The notes beneath the pieces are model-generated. The model did not search any database, was not told where the DNA came from, and was given only the letters and a program-made list of their open reading frames with translations. Shown here one piece after another: positions 44,987 through 54,409 of a DNA stretch of 64,000 bases; position 1 is the stretch's first letter; each line of letters starts with the position of its first letter. The stretch is from G963665925 sp050596425 (lineage in GTDB: Bacteria > Bacillota > Clostridia > Peptostreptococcales > Acidaminobacteraceae), in contig NZ_CP192292.1 of the NCBI RefSeq assembly GCF_050596425.1, forward strand, positions 4,588,001-4,652,000, in the 5' to 3' direction. The position numbers and the translations under genes are program-made.

Positions 44987-45733
44987 CTATCCTGCTTTTA
45001 TTCCGTCGTCCTGAAAGGTCAAGACCTTAGACAAGAAGGAACTCAGTTCTTTAGACTTTGGATACTGCAAAATGTTATTCGTGCCATGTTCAATAATTTT
45101 GCCGTCCTGCATAAAGACAATATAATCTGCAATATTTTTGGCAAAACCTATTTCATGGGTCACAATAATAAAGTCTTTTTTCTCATCAGCCAGTTTTTTA
45201 ACGGCTGTCAGAACCTCGTAAGTCAAAATTGGATCGAGGGATGATGTCGGCTCATCGAGAAGGATCAACTCTGGCATAATCGACAAGGCCCTTACAATGG
45301 AAACACGCTGAGACTGACCGCCACTGAGTTGATGGGGCAATTTCATTTGGTGTTCCGATAAGTCAAACTGACGGAGTAAGTCCTGTACCATTGGGAGAAC
45401 CTCTTCCCTCTTTTTCTTATGAACCTTCTCAAGCACAAGGAGTATGTTCTCTATAACGCTTAAGTGATTAAAGAGGTTGTGGTCCTGGAATACGAAACCC
45501 ACTTTTTTACGGTAGGCGTCCATGTTTTCCTGAGAAACCACGGCGTCATTGACATGAATATCCCCACCTTGGTAGTCTTCAAGACCAGCAATCAGCCTTA
45601 GGAGGGTTGACTTACCACTCCCTGACGCTCCAATGAGGGCAAGAACCTGAAAGTCCTTAATTTCAATAGATATGTCATCAAGCACTGTGTTTCCGTTATA
45701 TTTTTTGACGAGATTTTCAATTTTTAAATTCAT
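44987..45733 (-). CDS. Polar amino-acid ABC importer ATPase (GlnQ type)
   Basis: 248 residues: Walker A GASGSGKST, Q-loop FVFQDHNLF, signature QLSGGQSQR, Walker B LILLDEPTSSLDP, H-loop VTHEIGFAK, all intact. It is the last gene of a binding protein-permease-ATPase operon with 3-bp spacing to the permease. It imports an amino acid whose identity is not readable. Confidence 0.92.
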   Translation of the reverse strand: MNLKIENLVKKYNGNTVLDDISIEIKDFQVLALIGASGSGKSTLLRLIAGLEDYQGGDIHVNDAVVSQENMDAYRKKVGFVFQDHNLFNHLSVIENILLVLEKVHKKKREEVLPMVQDLLRQFDLSEHQMKLPHQLSGGQSQRVSIVRALSIMPELILLDEPTSSLDPILTYEVLTAVKKLADEKKDFIIVTHEIGFAKNIADYIVFMQDGKIIEHGTNNILQYPKSKELSSFLSKVLTFQDDGIKAG

Positions 45734-45736
45734 AAG

Positions 45737-46474
45737 CTACACCTTGTAATTCAGTCGATCTTCTAAATGTCTGATCATTTGTATGATCGGAATCGTTATG
45801 ATCAGGTATCCCACAGCGAGTATTATAAAGCCTTCTGGGTAGGCAAAGGAAACTGCCATCACCGTGTTGACTGAGTTCAAATATTCACTGGTTCCCATAT
45901 ACGACAAGAGAGCGCTCCCCTTGATTGTTAGTGCAAACTGTCCCGCAAGGGGGGGCAAAATTGTCATAACAACTTGCGGAAATATTATATACCGATAAGT
46001 CTGATACCTGTTGAAGCCGAACATTTTAGCCGCTTGCCACTGGTTTTGATGTATGGATTCAATGGCACCCTTGTAAATATCTGCAATATAAGCTCCAATA
46101 TAAAGGGATAGTGTGATAACACCCACCCAAAACTTTGAACTTATATTAAAAGCAAACCCTATATAGTAATAGGATACAATAGCAATGACCAGTAGTGGCG
46201 TTCCAAAAATAATCGTTTTGTGAATTTCAGCAAGGTATTTTAATATGCTAAACCTTGATTGATTCATCAGATACAAAATCAGTCCCACAAATAGGGCTAA
46301 AACCACTGATACCACGCTTATGGCAATGGTCTGAAGCCATCCTTTAAAAATAACTGTGGAATAACTTTTGTATACTGCGAAATCAAGGGCTTTACCAATG
46401 GCCCGTACGCCTACAAAATAGAATAGGGCAAGATAAATCCCCAGTGCTGCTATAAAACTAGATGTCCTTTTCAT
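45737..46474 (-). CDS. Polar amino-acid ABC importer permease
   Basis: 245 residues, five to six membrane segments, with the His/Glu/Gln-type permease coupling motif (GAIESIHQNQWQAAKMFGFNRYQTYRYIIFP, shown here in two parts: GAIESIHQNQWQAAKMF and GFNRYQTYRYIIFPQ). It pairs with itself to form the channel and contacts the GlnQ-type ATPase. Confidence 0.9.
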   Translation of the reverse strand: MKRTSSFIAALGIYLALFYFVGVRAIGKALDFAVYKSYSTVIFKGWLQTIAISVVSVVLALFVGLILYLMNQSRFSILKYLAEIHKTIIFGTPLLVIAIVSYYYIGFAFNISSKFWVGVITLSLYIGAYIADIYKGAIESIHQNQWQAAKMFGFNRYQTYRYIIFPQVVMTILPPLAGQFALTIKGSALLSYMGTSEYLNSVNTVMAVSFAYPEGFIILAVGYLIITIPIIQMIRHLEDRLNYKV

Positions 46475-46491
46475 ATTCTCCGCTTCCTATC

Positions 46492-47292
46492 CTAGAAGAA
46501 GAAGTCTAGGCCGTACTTCTCAAACTCTTCCATTTTCTCTAACAAAAATCTTTCACGAATTTCATCATATGTGCCGTCTTCTTTGGCTTTTGAAATGAAT
46601 TCATTAATTTTTTCAAGAAACTCCGGCTGACCCTTTTGAACAGCAATGCCCCAACCGCCTGTATTTGGCAGTGGTTCTAAAACTGCACGCGTTGTATCCG
46701 GATAGTTTTCGTGGTGTCTAATAATTGAAAGGGGATCGTAAATGAACACGTCCGCTTTGCCTTGAGCCACTTCAAGAACAGCCGAAGCTTCTTCATCGAT
46801 GTTCTTAATTTGTGCCTCTGGCGCATTTGACAGAGCCCATAGGGCACCAATTGTGCCTGTTTTTGATGCAATAATCACATCAGGGTCATTCAAGTCAGAT
46901 GGTGACTCAACCTTAGAATCTTTATGTACAAGCATCATAAGCTGGCTTGTCGTATAAGGATCAGAAAAATCCACTTTCTCTTGACGGGCTTCAGTGATTG
47001 TCATAGATGAAATGATCATATCAATTTTACCTGTCTCAAGAGATGGAATGAGTGATGGATAAGGTGTGTCCACAAACTCAACGTCCTTGCCTAAATACTC
47101 GCCCAGCGCTTTTGCAAGCATGACTGACGCACCATCAGGATTGCCTTCAGAGTCTTTGGTTTCAAATGGAGGATATTTCAACTCCATACCAACCTTAATA
47201 ACGTCCTTATCAAGTACCGATTGTTCTTCTGCTGCTTGGCATCCTGTCAATACAACTGTCAGGAGCAGTACAAAAATTAGTATTTTCTTCAT
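46492..47292 (-). CDS. Polar amino-acid-binding lipoprotein (SBP_bac_3)
   Basis: 266 residues: lipobox VLTGC (Cys 18) and a type 3 extracellular binding domain (VGMELKYPPFETKDSEGNPDG, IDMIISSMTITEARQEKVDFS, SKTGTIGALWAL). It delivers its ligand to the permease. No T-box or other amino-acid-sensing leader was recognised upstream; a nested-palindrome repeat lies 108 bp before the start. Confidence 0.92.
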   Translation of the reverse strand: MKKILIFVLLLTVVLTGCQAAEEQSVLDKDVIKVGMELKYPPFETKDSEGNPDGASVMLAKALGEYLGKDVEFVDTPYPSLIPSLETGKIDMIISSMTITEARQEKVDFSDPYTTSQLMMLVHKDSKVESPSDLNDPDVIIASKTGTIGALWALSNAPEAQIKNIDEEASAVLEVAQGKADVFIYDPLSIIRHHENYPDTTRAVLEPLPNTGGWGIAVQKGQPEFLEKINEFISKAKEDGTYDEIRERFLLEKMEEFEKYGLDFFF

Positions 47293-47400
47293 AATACAGT
47301 CTCTCCGTTTCTCCTTTTACCATTGGTGATTTCTACGTGCATACATTATTCATGCCCATTTTCTAAGAAAATAATTCAGGAATATGCGATTTAACATTTA

Positions 47401-47519
47401 AGCGACTCGCAAAATATCATTCAAGCGTCTTCACTATGCCCTATATAGAATAAGTTAGAATAAAAAATCCTATACATGGTATGGTGAGGCGATAAATCTG
47501 TAATTTTACAAGCGCCTGA
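47401..47519 (-). repeat. Nested-palindrome element, copy 2
   Basis: Read on the minus strand, toward the binding-protein gene: GGCGCTTGTAAAATTACAGA ... CTTGAATGATATTTTGCGAG. The outer stem is kept with G-U pairs; the inner stem has mismatches and is the most decayed. It ends 108 bp before the start at 47292. The rest of the 47293-47839 gap holds only the LysE terminator. Confidence 0.8.
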
Positions 47520-47736
47520 TTTGATAGTGTTTCCTTGTATTGTCAAATTCATTATACTTGGACATCCAACTATCGTCAAGAATAAACGTTCGCATTTTCT
47601 TCTGTTCATTTTATACCATATTAGTAGAAAATCAAACCATAATCTTTGCCTGCATTCATCTAATGATTCTGTCTGTTTATGAACAGGCTATATTTGTGGT
47701 GACAACTCCATAAAGGCCTATTCATTGATTAATCAC

Positions 47737-47787
47737 TAAAAAAACACGAATCTCTATGGACATAGTGTTGGCCAAGGATTCGTGTTC
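47737..47787 (-). terminator. Terminator of the LysE-type gene
   Basis: AACACGAATC pairs with GATTCGTGTT around a long, partly paired loop and is followed on the minus strand by TTTTTAG. Confidence 0.78.
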
Positions 47788-47839
47788 ATCCATTTAATAT
47801 TTTTGCAGTCTTTTATTTAGGCCTTTAACGAACAAAGGC

Positions 47840-48460
47840 TTACTGGATCAGATAGGTGGCAATAAACATCCATCCAAGTTTTAAGGAAAAGAGAATAATA
47901 ACACCACCACAAACAACATTAATGCCCCTTAGAATCTGAACGGTCATCTTGTCTTTCATGGCATTGACAACCACCGAAAGCCCCGTGAACCAGCTGAGTG
48001 AAGCCAGGCTGACCCCGAGTATAAAAAATGTCGAAGCGCTCTTTGTCAGTGAGGCTTTAAAGCCCCCAAGAAGCAGAGATCCATCAATAATCGCTTGAGG
48101 ATTCAACCAGGTCACCACAAAGACCATAAGGATTATCTCAGCAATAGGCTTGTCCATACGCTCACTTTTTATGTCCTCTGGAACAGACTGAATAAGGGAA
48201 ACCCCAATGGAGAATACGGCCAGGGCCCCTACGCCCAGAACAATCATTTTAAGCATTTCAAATGTATCCAGTAAAAAACCCACACCGAAAAAACAGGCGA
48301 AGGCAAGGGCGATGTCGAAAACCGCCGTAATAAGCGCCACTTGTATGGCCCTTGATTTGGAACTCTGCGCAGCTGTGTTTATCACATAGGTATTTTGCAT
48401 TCCAATTGGCGCCAAATAAGCCAGTCCAAGCATAAATCCCTGTGCCACATATGAAAACAT
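47840..48460 (-). CDS. LysE/ArgO-family amino-acid exporter
   Basis: 206 residues, six hydrophobic helices, with the family start FSYVAQGFMLGLAYLAPIGMQN and the TWLNPQAIIDG helix. It exports lysine, arginine or a related amino acid. ATG 48460 lies nine bases past GGAGAGG; other in-frame starts are too close to the SD or lack one. It lies 171 bp downstream of a MocR-type regulator on the same strand, which may control it. Confidence 0.88.
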   Translation of the reverse strand: MFSYVAQGFMLGLAYLAPIGMQNTYVINTAAQSSKSRAIQVALITAVFDIALAFACFFGVGFLLDTFEMLKMIVLGVGALAVFSIGVSLIQSVPEDIKSERMDKPIAEIILMVFVVTWLNPQAIIDGSLLLGGFKASLTKSASTFFILGVSLASLSWFTGLSVVVNAMKDKMTVQILRGINVVCGGVIILFSLKLGWMFIATYLIQ

Positions 48461-48631
48461 GTTACTCATCCTCTCCACTTCAATTGCCCCTATACATATG
48501 CGTGCCAGCTCAGGCACATCCATCTAATTGCATGCAATGGATCTAGGCTTAGTATATCGACTTTATATGGACCTTGTAACATCCAAATTCCATAAAATTA
48601 CCCCAACCAAAAGGTCTTTTATTATCTCATT

Positions 48632-50080
48632 TTAATGTTCTATTAGATTTTTTATAATAGTAGCCAGCTTCTCTAAGCCCTGGGTAAGGTCTTCATGACT
48701 GGCATAGGCATAGGAGACTCGAATATACTGATTGTCATCAAAGTCATATATTTGACCAGGGTTGATGAGTAAATTGCTTTCTGCAGCCCGCTTGAACAAA
48801 CGCTTCATAGGAACGGACTGGTTCAGTTTTAACCAAATATAAAAGCCCCCTTGGGGTTTATTCCAGGTCGCCACCTGGGACATGTGTTTTTCCAGTGCAC
48901 TTAGAGCACATCTGCGTCTTTCCCGCAGTGCCTGACGCAGTCTTTTAATGTAGACCGCCTGATAGCCCCCGTTTAACCATTCCGTCAATAGGGCCTGCGA
49001 AACAGAAGAAGCTCCGTAGTCAGTTTGCATTTTTATGTCCCCCAGCCGGTCCATGACAGATTCCGGTCCCACCAACCAACCAATTCGAATTCCTGGTGCC
49101 AGAGATTTTGACACGGTCCCCATATAGAGGACATTCCCAGTTTGATCCATGGCTTTAAGGGGTTTTGGGGGTGGTGTGTCCAGCCAGAGTTCCCTATAAG
49201 CATCGTCTTCAATCATTGGTAGTCGATTTTTTTGACTGAACGTCATGAGGGCCTCTCGTCGTGCCTGACTCATAACACGTCCCGTTGGATTATGATAAGT
49301 TGGAATGGTATAGAGGAGGGATGTTTTTCGCATGTTATATTTTTTCTTTAAATCTGATAAGTCCACGCCCTCATGGTCCATATCCACGCCACAAAGGTTC
49401 ATCCCCGCGGACTGGAAAATATTAAGGGACTTCAAATAGGACGGCTTTTCCAAATACACACTTGACCCTGCATGGAGAATGCCTAGGGAAATCAATTGAA
49501 GGGCTTGGAGGGAGCCGGACACGATTAAAATATTATCTGGTGAAGCCTTAATACCAAACTGGTCAAGGTGACTACAAATGGCCTTACGGAGTTCATAAGA
49601 GCCCTTGGGCGCTTCATACCCAAGGTGGGTCAAACGTTTCCCAACCCTGTTCAAAACCTCTTCCATCATTTTTTTAGGATATAAGTCCGTTGAGAGTTCA
49701 CCTGTGCCAAGACGAATCATACCCGGTTGAAACTCCAGTTTATTAATGGCCTGTATGGTGGACTGGTTAGACCAGTGCATTCCACTTTCTATGTAGTGAT
49801 TCCAGTTTGGCGGTGGGTTTGATGCCATAAGGGACCAAGAGTTGTTAATCACCCTTGTCCCCCTTCGCCCCTCCCCATCTATAAGCCCCTCTGATTTTAG
49901 TATGTCTAGAGCCTCAACAAGGGTGCTTCTGTTGACCTCATAATTATGAGCCATCTGTCTCTGGGAGGGAAGCTTCGTGCCCACCGGCCACTGCCCACTT
50001 GCAATCTTACTTTTTATATAGTCTACAATTTGCTTATAGACAGCCACATCACTTGCTTTATCAGGTGTCCAGTTTGTCAT
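48632..50080 (-). CDS. MocR-type regulator (GntR winged helix fused to aminotransferase domain)
   Basis: 482 residues. An N-terminal GntR winged helix (KQIVDYIKSKIASGQWPVGT, YEVNRSTLVEALDILKSEGL) is fused to a class I aminotransferase-like domain with the PLP-lysine motif GTVSKSLAPGIRIGW. MocR proteins sense PLP or amino-acid adducts and control vitamin B6 or amino-acid genes. ATG 50080 follows AAGGGGTGGGACT; the longer frame to 50131 runs into a repeat element. The adjacent LysE-type exporter is the natural target. Confidence 0.9.
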   Translation of the reverse strand: MTNWTPDKASDVAVYKQIVDYIKSKIASGQWPVGTKLPSQRQMAHNYEVNRSTLVEALDILKSEGLIDGEGRRGTRVINNSWSLMASNPPPNWNHYIESGMHWSNQSTIQAINKLEFQPGMIRLGTGELSTDLYPKKMMEEVLNRVGKRLTHLGYEAPKGSYELRKAICSHLDQFGIKASPDNILIVSGSLQALQLISLGILHAGSSVYLEKPSYLKSLNIFQSAGMNLCGVDMDHEGVDLSDLKKKYNMRKTSLLYTIPTYHNPTGRVMSQARREALMTFSQKNRLPMIEDDAYRELWLDTPPPKPLKAMDQTGNVLYMGTVSKSLAPGIRIGWLVGPESVMDRLGDIKMQTDYGASSVSQALLTEWLNGGYQAVYIKRLRQALRERRRCALSALEKHMSQVATWNKPQGGFYIWLKLNQSVPMKRLFKRAAESNLLINPGQIYDFDDNQYIRVSYAYASHEDLTQGLEKLATIIKNLIEH

Positions 50081-50111
50081 AGTCCCACCCCTTCTTGCAT
50101 TCTGATAGATG

Positions 50112-50230
50112 ATCGACATGCAAAAATTCATTTAAGAACCCTCGCCACATCCTATATAGATATTTATGAATGAAAAACTCCATATAGGATGTGAGGCGCG
50201 CGTAGTTCTGTAATTTCTCAATCACCTGAG
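50112..50230 (-). repeat. Nested-palindrome element, copy 3
   Basis: Read on the minus strand toward the MocR gene: CAGGTGATTGAGAAATTACAGA ... shown as CAGGTGATTGAGAAATTACA then GA. The inner stem has ACATCCTATAT pairing with ATATAGGATGT, where other copies have different but also complementary bases. It ends 31 bp before the MocR start, so it should lie in that gene's leader. Confidence 0.82.
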
Positions 50231-50298
50231 ATATTAAATCTTTTTTAGCGTCTAAAACTAATTCCCTTCGTATCACGGAATATCCTTCTTAGAAGGCA

Positions 50299-50328
50299 AA
50301 AGAAAACCCCCAAGTTATTATTGGGGGG
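50299..50328 (-). terminator. Terminator of the GH42 gene
   Basis: On the minus strand CCCCCAA-taataac-TTGGGGG is followed by TTTTCTTTT. Confidence 0.85.
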
Positions 50329-50381
50329 CGTTGAGGGTTTTCAGAGACAATATTGGAACAGTCATAAAGACTGGACTCAAA

Positions 50382-52325
50382 CTATTCAATAATTGATTCG
50401 AATGCCTTTAGGATACGGCCTTCAAAATTCACTTCAAAAGCATTGTGATTGAGTATGAAACGTTTCTTGCCATCTGGGGTCAGACGTGTTACAACTTCCA
50501 GACCTTCAACTGAATCTGTCGTTTCAATACCAGCCTCTACAGTCACTTCTGTCATGAGCTGCTTCATAATATTATGGCTTACGCCGGCACCAATATAGTA
50601 GGCCTGCCCCTTGCCAAACTTATTTTTGGTCATGCAAGCCTTTGGCATTTGCAGACCGTCATCATACTCTATTAAGACTTCGGCTGTTTTGGGGATAAGA
50701 AGGTCGCGCCAAACACCACATTCACCATAGATTCCCTTATAGCGTCCCACGCCATCCACCTTGACAATTTGACCATGCCCCAGTGACTCAACCTCTCCTA
50801 ATTCAAGACCGAGAAGGTCATTAATTTTTCCAGGCAGGGTTTCATTGAAGTGCAGATTGTTGTCACGATCTCGTATACCTGCCCTAAATGACATGACAAG
50901 GCTTCCACCATTTTCAACATAAGACTTCAATTTGCTTTCAAGGTCTTCATCAACAATTTGCTGTGCTGGAATAAGAACCAAATCATAGTCCGAAAGGTCC
51001 CGTCCAAGCGGTACAACATCCATTGGAACGTTCATATCATGCAGCGGTCTGTATAGACGCATTAGTTCTGCTGTGTAGTCAAAGGCTTCACTTTGCCGCT
51101 GGAACCTCCACGACCATACATTGTCATAGTCATACAGAACAGCCACCTTGTTCTTAATTGGACTGTTCAAAATATCCTTGTTTTCCCTGGCAAGTGATAT
51201 AATTTCGCGGGCTTCTTTATACTTTCGACCTTCTAAATTGTCATGATCTAAAATGCCGTAGCAGAACTGCTCAGCCCCCTTGTTCATCCCCCGCCACCGG
51301 AAAAAGAGCATATTGTTACAACCATGGGCAAAGGCCTGAGTCGACCATAATTTCGACTGGTTGGGTCTTGGCAAATAGCCAATCACATCATGTCCCTGGG
51401 CACCTATGAGTTGTTCTACAATCCAGAAGTTTTTATTTTTCAGACCCCTGTTAAAATCGAGGGTCATGGCAACCTCTGCTGGAGACAGGGGAGCCTTGAG
51501 ACCACCCCAAACAGGGTAGTTGTCATAAGAGACAAAATCCATAGCCTTAAGGTTCTCTTCATGGTCAAACCATTTTCCAAAAAAACCACCGGACACATTT
51601 GTTGTCACGTCTTGATGGTCACCTTTAAGTCTCTTAACAAGCCCTGTGTGTTCCTTAGCAAAATTATTTAGTGAGTCTGATCTAAACCGCGCCCAATCAA
51701 GCTGTAGAGCTGGGTTATGAACAGTTATTGTTTTAAGGGGGATCGGTATTTCGGTGAAGTCATTGTAAGTTTGACCCCAAAATATGGTTCCGTAGGTTTC
51801 ATTTAATGCACCGATAGTCTTGTACTTATTCTTCAAGTAGACCTGAAACTTTTCGTGGCATGTCGGACAGTAGCACATGTCACTGCCTTCATGACCAAAC
51901 TCATTATCAATCTGCCACACAAGAATAGACGGCTCATTCTTATAATGGTTTACAAGGGCCTCAACAATCCGCTTTGAGTGTTTCATATAGGCATCTGAAT
52001 TATAGCAGTACTGACGTCGACCACCGAAGACCCGCCTATTTTGATTCTCATCCATTGACAAGACCTCTGGGTGCTTCTTACTAAGCCAAGCCGGAAAAGT
52101 TGCCGTTGGTGTTCCAAACATAATTTTAATGTCTTCTTTTTTTAGTTTTTCTATCACTTCATCAAAGAAACTAAAGTCAAATGTTCCTTCTACAGGCTCC
52201 ATTAAATGCCAAGCAAATTCACCAATGCGAACCATATTGACACCCATTTTTTTCATTTTTTTTATGTCTTCATCCATCATGTCCTTTGGCCAATGCTCTG
52301 GATAGTAGTCAACGCCCATGTACAT
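50382..52325 (-). CDS. GH42 beta-galactosidase
   Basis: 647 residues, full length for the family: TIM barrel at the N-terminus with acid/base Glu in WQIDNEFGHE (about 145) and nucleophile Glu in WIVEQLIGAQG, a Cys cluster (CYCPTC) as in the family's Zn site, then trimerisation and C-terminal beta domains. No signal peptide, so it acts in the cytosol on imported beta-galactosides. ATG 52325 follows GGGAGGTAAAACCT. A tandem 13-bp repeat array lies about 130 bp upstream. Confidence 0.95.
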   Translation of the reverse strand: MYMGVDYYPEHWPKDMMDEDIKKMKKMGVNMVRIGEFAWHLMEPVEGTFDFSFFDEVIEKLKKEDIKIMFGTPTATFPAWLSKKHPEVLSMDENQNRRVFGGRRQYCYNSDAYMKHSKRIVEALVNHYKNEPSILVWQIDNEFGHEGSDMCYCPTCHEKFQVYLKNKYKTIGALNETYGTIFWGQTYNDFTEIPIPLKTITVHNPALQLDWARFRSDSLNNFAKEHTGLVKRLKGDHQDVTTNVSGGFFGKWFDHEENLKAMDFVSYDNYPVWGGLKAPLSPAEVAMTLDFNRGLKNKNFWIVEQLIGAQGHDVIGYLPRPNQSKLWSTQAFAHGCNNMLFFRWRGMNKGAEQFCYGILDHDNLEGRKYKEAREIISLARENKDILNSPIKNKVAVLYDYDNVWSWRFQRQSEAFDYTAELMRLYRPLHDMNVPMDVVPLGRDLSDYDLVLIPAQQIVDEDLESKLKSYVENGGSLVMSFRAGIRDRDNNLHFNETLPGKINDLLGLELGEVESLGHGQIVKVDGVGRYKGIYGECGVWRDLLIPKTAEVLIEYDDGLQMPKACMTKNKFGKGQAYYIGAGVSHNIMKQLMTEVTVEAGIETTDSVEGLEVVTRLTPDGKKRFILNHNAFEVNFEGRILKAFESIIE

Positions 52326-52757
52326 AGGTTTTACCTCCCTATTCGTGGTGTTTCATTTGTTCATTTAATGTCACCACTATATCCCTTTAGATATTTGCAC
52401 AGCCAATATCATCGATAGGGTCTGACGGTAACATGAAAGTATCGTTTTGAATCAATAACTTGAATCAGTAACTTGACTAAATAACTTGAATCAACAAGTA
52501 AAATTTTAATTATATTTTAGTAAACATTTATCAAAAGGTCAATTGTCTTTTTGAAATTGGTCAAAATATCATGTAATCACATCATAATTTTGTCCAGTGG
52601 CTTTTAAACCTTTGCCTAAACAAATGACTTATGACCCTAGTACAAGGGACTGAGGATGCTAAAATTTTCATTCGTTTTTCGGTATAATAGACTCAAATCC
52701 CATAAAATTCATACAGACAAACCGATTTTGCAACATATTTAATATAGAGGTGATTTC
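52326..52757. other. Divergent intergenic region of the GH42 and GH114-like genes
   Basis: 432 bp. It contains the 13-bp repeat array at 52455-52493 and a TATAAT (52683-52688) placed to serve the plus-strand gene, though without a clear -35. No other structure seen. Confidence 0.5.
52455..52493 (+). repeat. Three 13-bp tandem direct repeats
   Basis: Units ATAACTTGAATCA (52455-52467), GTAACTTGACTAA (52468-52480) and ATAACTTGAATCA (52481-52493), with a partial fourth (TTGAATCA, 52447-52454) before them. The array lies between divergent glycosidase genes and may be a set of regulator sites. Confidence 0.8.
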
Positions 52758-53597
52758 ATGTATGCTCTTCAAATAAAATTTCTCACAGCCTTGCTTCTTA
52801 TAATTTTAACTGTGAGTCTTCCTATGTCATTTGCAGACACAAGTCACTCTAATGTTGACACTTACCAAATATACTATAGGACCATCACTGACGATATCTT
52901 AGAAGATATGAAGAATTTTGATATGGTCATCATTGAAGCCCTTCAGCTTGAGCCAGGCATGGTTGAGACCTTAAAAGCATCTAACACACAAGTCTATGGA
53001 TACATTTCAGCCCTAGAGGTTGCCACTTGGGACAATGCACTCAATGAGATTGTTAAAGAAGATGACCTGCTCACCCTAGATGGGACTGTCATGATGCATG
53101 GTAAAAATCCCATTGGCGACCTGAGACAACCTTCCTTTCGCTCAGCTCTTTTATCAATAATTGGTCAGCGTATTGCCGAAAATCACTTGGATGGCCTTTT
53201 CATTGACTCCACATCTGTAATGAATGACTTTTTTGGTGATGAAAATATTGGCCCCGATCTCTTAAAAGGCTACACCAGCCTACTCGAAGAAATCAATGTA
53301 ACTTACCCTGAACTGGATATATTACAAAACCGTGGCTTTGCCTATTTAGAGTCCGTTTCCGGTTTACTTGATGGGGTTGTTTGGGAAAATTTCGATTCGC
53401 CAAGAGCCAATCATGTAAATCGATATCAACGTCGAATTGATCTTTTACAGAGTTTACCCGATCCCATTGATGTTTATACCATTTCTTATAAAAATTTTGA
53501 TGTGAACCAGGACCATGCAAACGATCTTGGATGGGTGCACTTGAATCATTCAGCAGGCACAAGTCATAACGTTTGGATCCCTTTTAATGGGCGATAA
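52758..53597 (+). CDS. Exported GH114-like TIM-barrel protein
   Basis: 279 residues: signal peptide (ends SFADT), then a small TIM barrel of the endo-alpha-1,4-polygalactosaminidase type, with YGYISALEVATWD, LDGLFIDSTSVMNDF and LDILQNRGFAYLESV, where the Asp and Glu-rich strands match the expected active-site ends. It probably cleaves a galactosamine-rich or similar surface glycan, by family resemblance only. The start follows AGAGGTGATTTC. A single gene with a strong terminator. Confidence 0.75.
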   Translation: MYALQIKFLTALLLIILTVSLPMSFADTSHSNVDTYQIYYRTITDDILEDMKNFDMVIIEALQLEPGMVETLKASNTQVYGYISALEVATWDNALNEIVKEDDLLTLDGTVMMHGKNPIGDLRQPSFRSALLSIIGQRIAENHLDGLFIDSTSVMNDFFGDENIGPDLLKGYTSLLEEINVTYPELDILQNRGFAYLESVSGLLDGVVWENFDSPRANHVNRYQRRIDLLQSLPDPIDVYTISYKNFDVNQDHANDLGWVHLNHSAGTSHNVWIPFNGR

Positions 53598-53624
53598 TCA
53601 TTTCGCCCCCTTCTATATACATTT

Positions 53625-53668
53625 AAAGGTCAGAAACTGATTCTCTCAGTTTCTGACCTTTATTTTTG
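53625..53668. terminator. Terminator between convergent genes
   Basis: A perfect 16-bp stem AAAGGTCAGAAACTGA / TCAGTTTCTGACCTTT with a five-base loop is followed by ATTTTTG on the plus strand. It may also serve the minus-strand gene ending at 53696. Confidence 0.9.
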
Positions 53669-53695
53669 ATCCAGTATAATTTGATCTATGAAGAT

Positions 53696-54409
53696 TTATT
53701 CTGCAGCCGTAGCCTCGGCTTCAGATTCAAGTGTTTCAAGCTTTTCTTCAAGATTTTCTAGATGGCTTTCCATTTTTTCGAGCATGTCATTCAAGTGGTC
53801 TTTAATGGCCTCTGTGTCTTCCTCTTCTAAGGCTGTCTTGAAGGCCTCGCGTTCAGCTTCACGTTCTTCTCTTTCTGCCTCACGCTCCGCTTCCCAAGCT
53901 TCCTTTTCTTCTTCTGTCATACTTTCAAAATCTGGTCGCTCTTCTTCACCAAAGAATCCACCTCTTGGCTTGCCTCCATCCTTCGGACCCTGTCCTGGCT
54001 TTCTTTCTCCAGGTTTTCTTTCACCAAAGGCCTCTTTCATTTCTTCCTTATAGGCTTCAATTTCTTCGTCTGTCATATTTTCAAAGTCTGGTCGTTCAGG
54101 TCTTTCTGGTCTCTGACCCTCTTGAGGTTTTACCAATTCTCTAATGGCATCTCTGGTTTCATCAATATCCGTTCTAAGATTAGACCAATCATCGCTGATT
54201 TCCGGATAATACTGGGCAATAATGTCTTCCATTTTCTCTTCTCTGTCATCCCGCTTTTCTTGTCGATTTTCTTGTCGCTTTTCTTTAAGCACTTGGCGGT
54301 CGTTCTCATCATTCACAGAGGCACTGGAAACTGTGTCTGCAAATGCCGATCCTGTTGATAGTGCCATAACTGCTGCAAGGGTTCCGATTAAAATTCTTTT
54401 TTTCATCAT
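53696..54409 (-). CDS. Exported highly charged coiled-coil protein
   Basis: About 237 residues. A signal peptide (ends AFADT) is followed by Arg/Glu-rich helix, a proline-rich middle (GQRPERPERPDF), and a duplicated module: RPDFENMTDEEIEAYKEEM and RPDFESMTEEEKEAWEAER. The C-terminus is a long Glu-rich coiled coil. No family recognised. The start is ATG 54409 with GGAGG eight bases upstream. It may be a wall-associated filler or ion-binding protein; no function can be claimed. Confidence 0.65.
   Translation of the reverse strand: MMKKRILIGTLAAVMALSTGSAFADTVSSASVNDENDRQVLKEKRQENRQEKRDDREEKMEDIIAQYYPEISDDWSNLRTDIDETRDAIRELVKPQEGQRPERPERPDFENMTDEEIEAYKEEMKEAFGERKPGERKPGQGPKDGGKPRGGFFGEEERPDFESMTEEEKEAWEAEREAEREEREAEREAFKTALEEEDTEAIKDHLNDMLEKMESHLENLEEKLETLESEAEATAAE

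Noticed and set aside
47293..47400. T-box or other amino-acid-sensing leader for the amino-acid importer
   Set aside because: No T-box core or specifier structure was found; the only structured sequence is the dispersed palindromic element.
47421..47609. 62-codon minus-strand frame before the amino-acid binding-protein gene
   Set aside because: It runs through a copy of the palindromic repeat family and has no SD.
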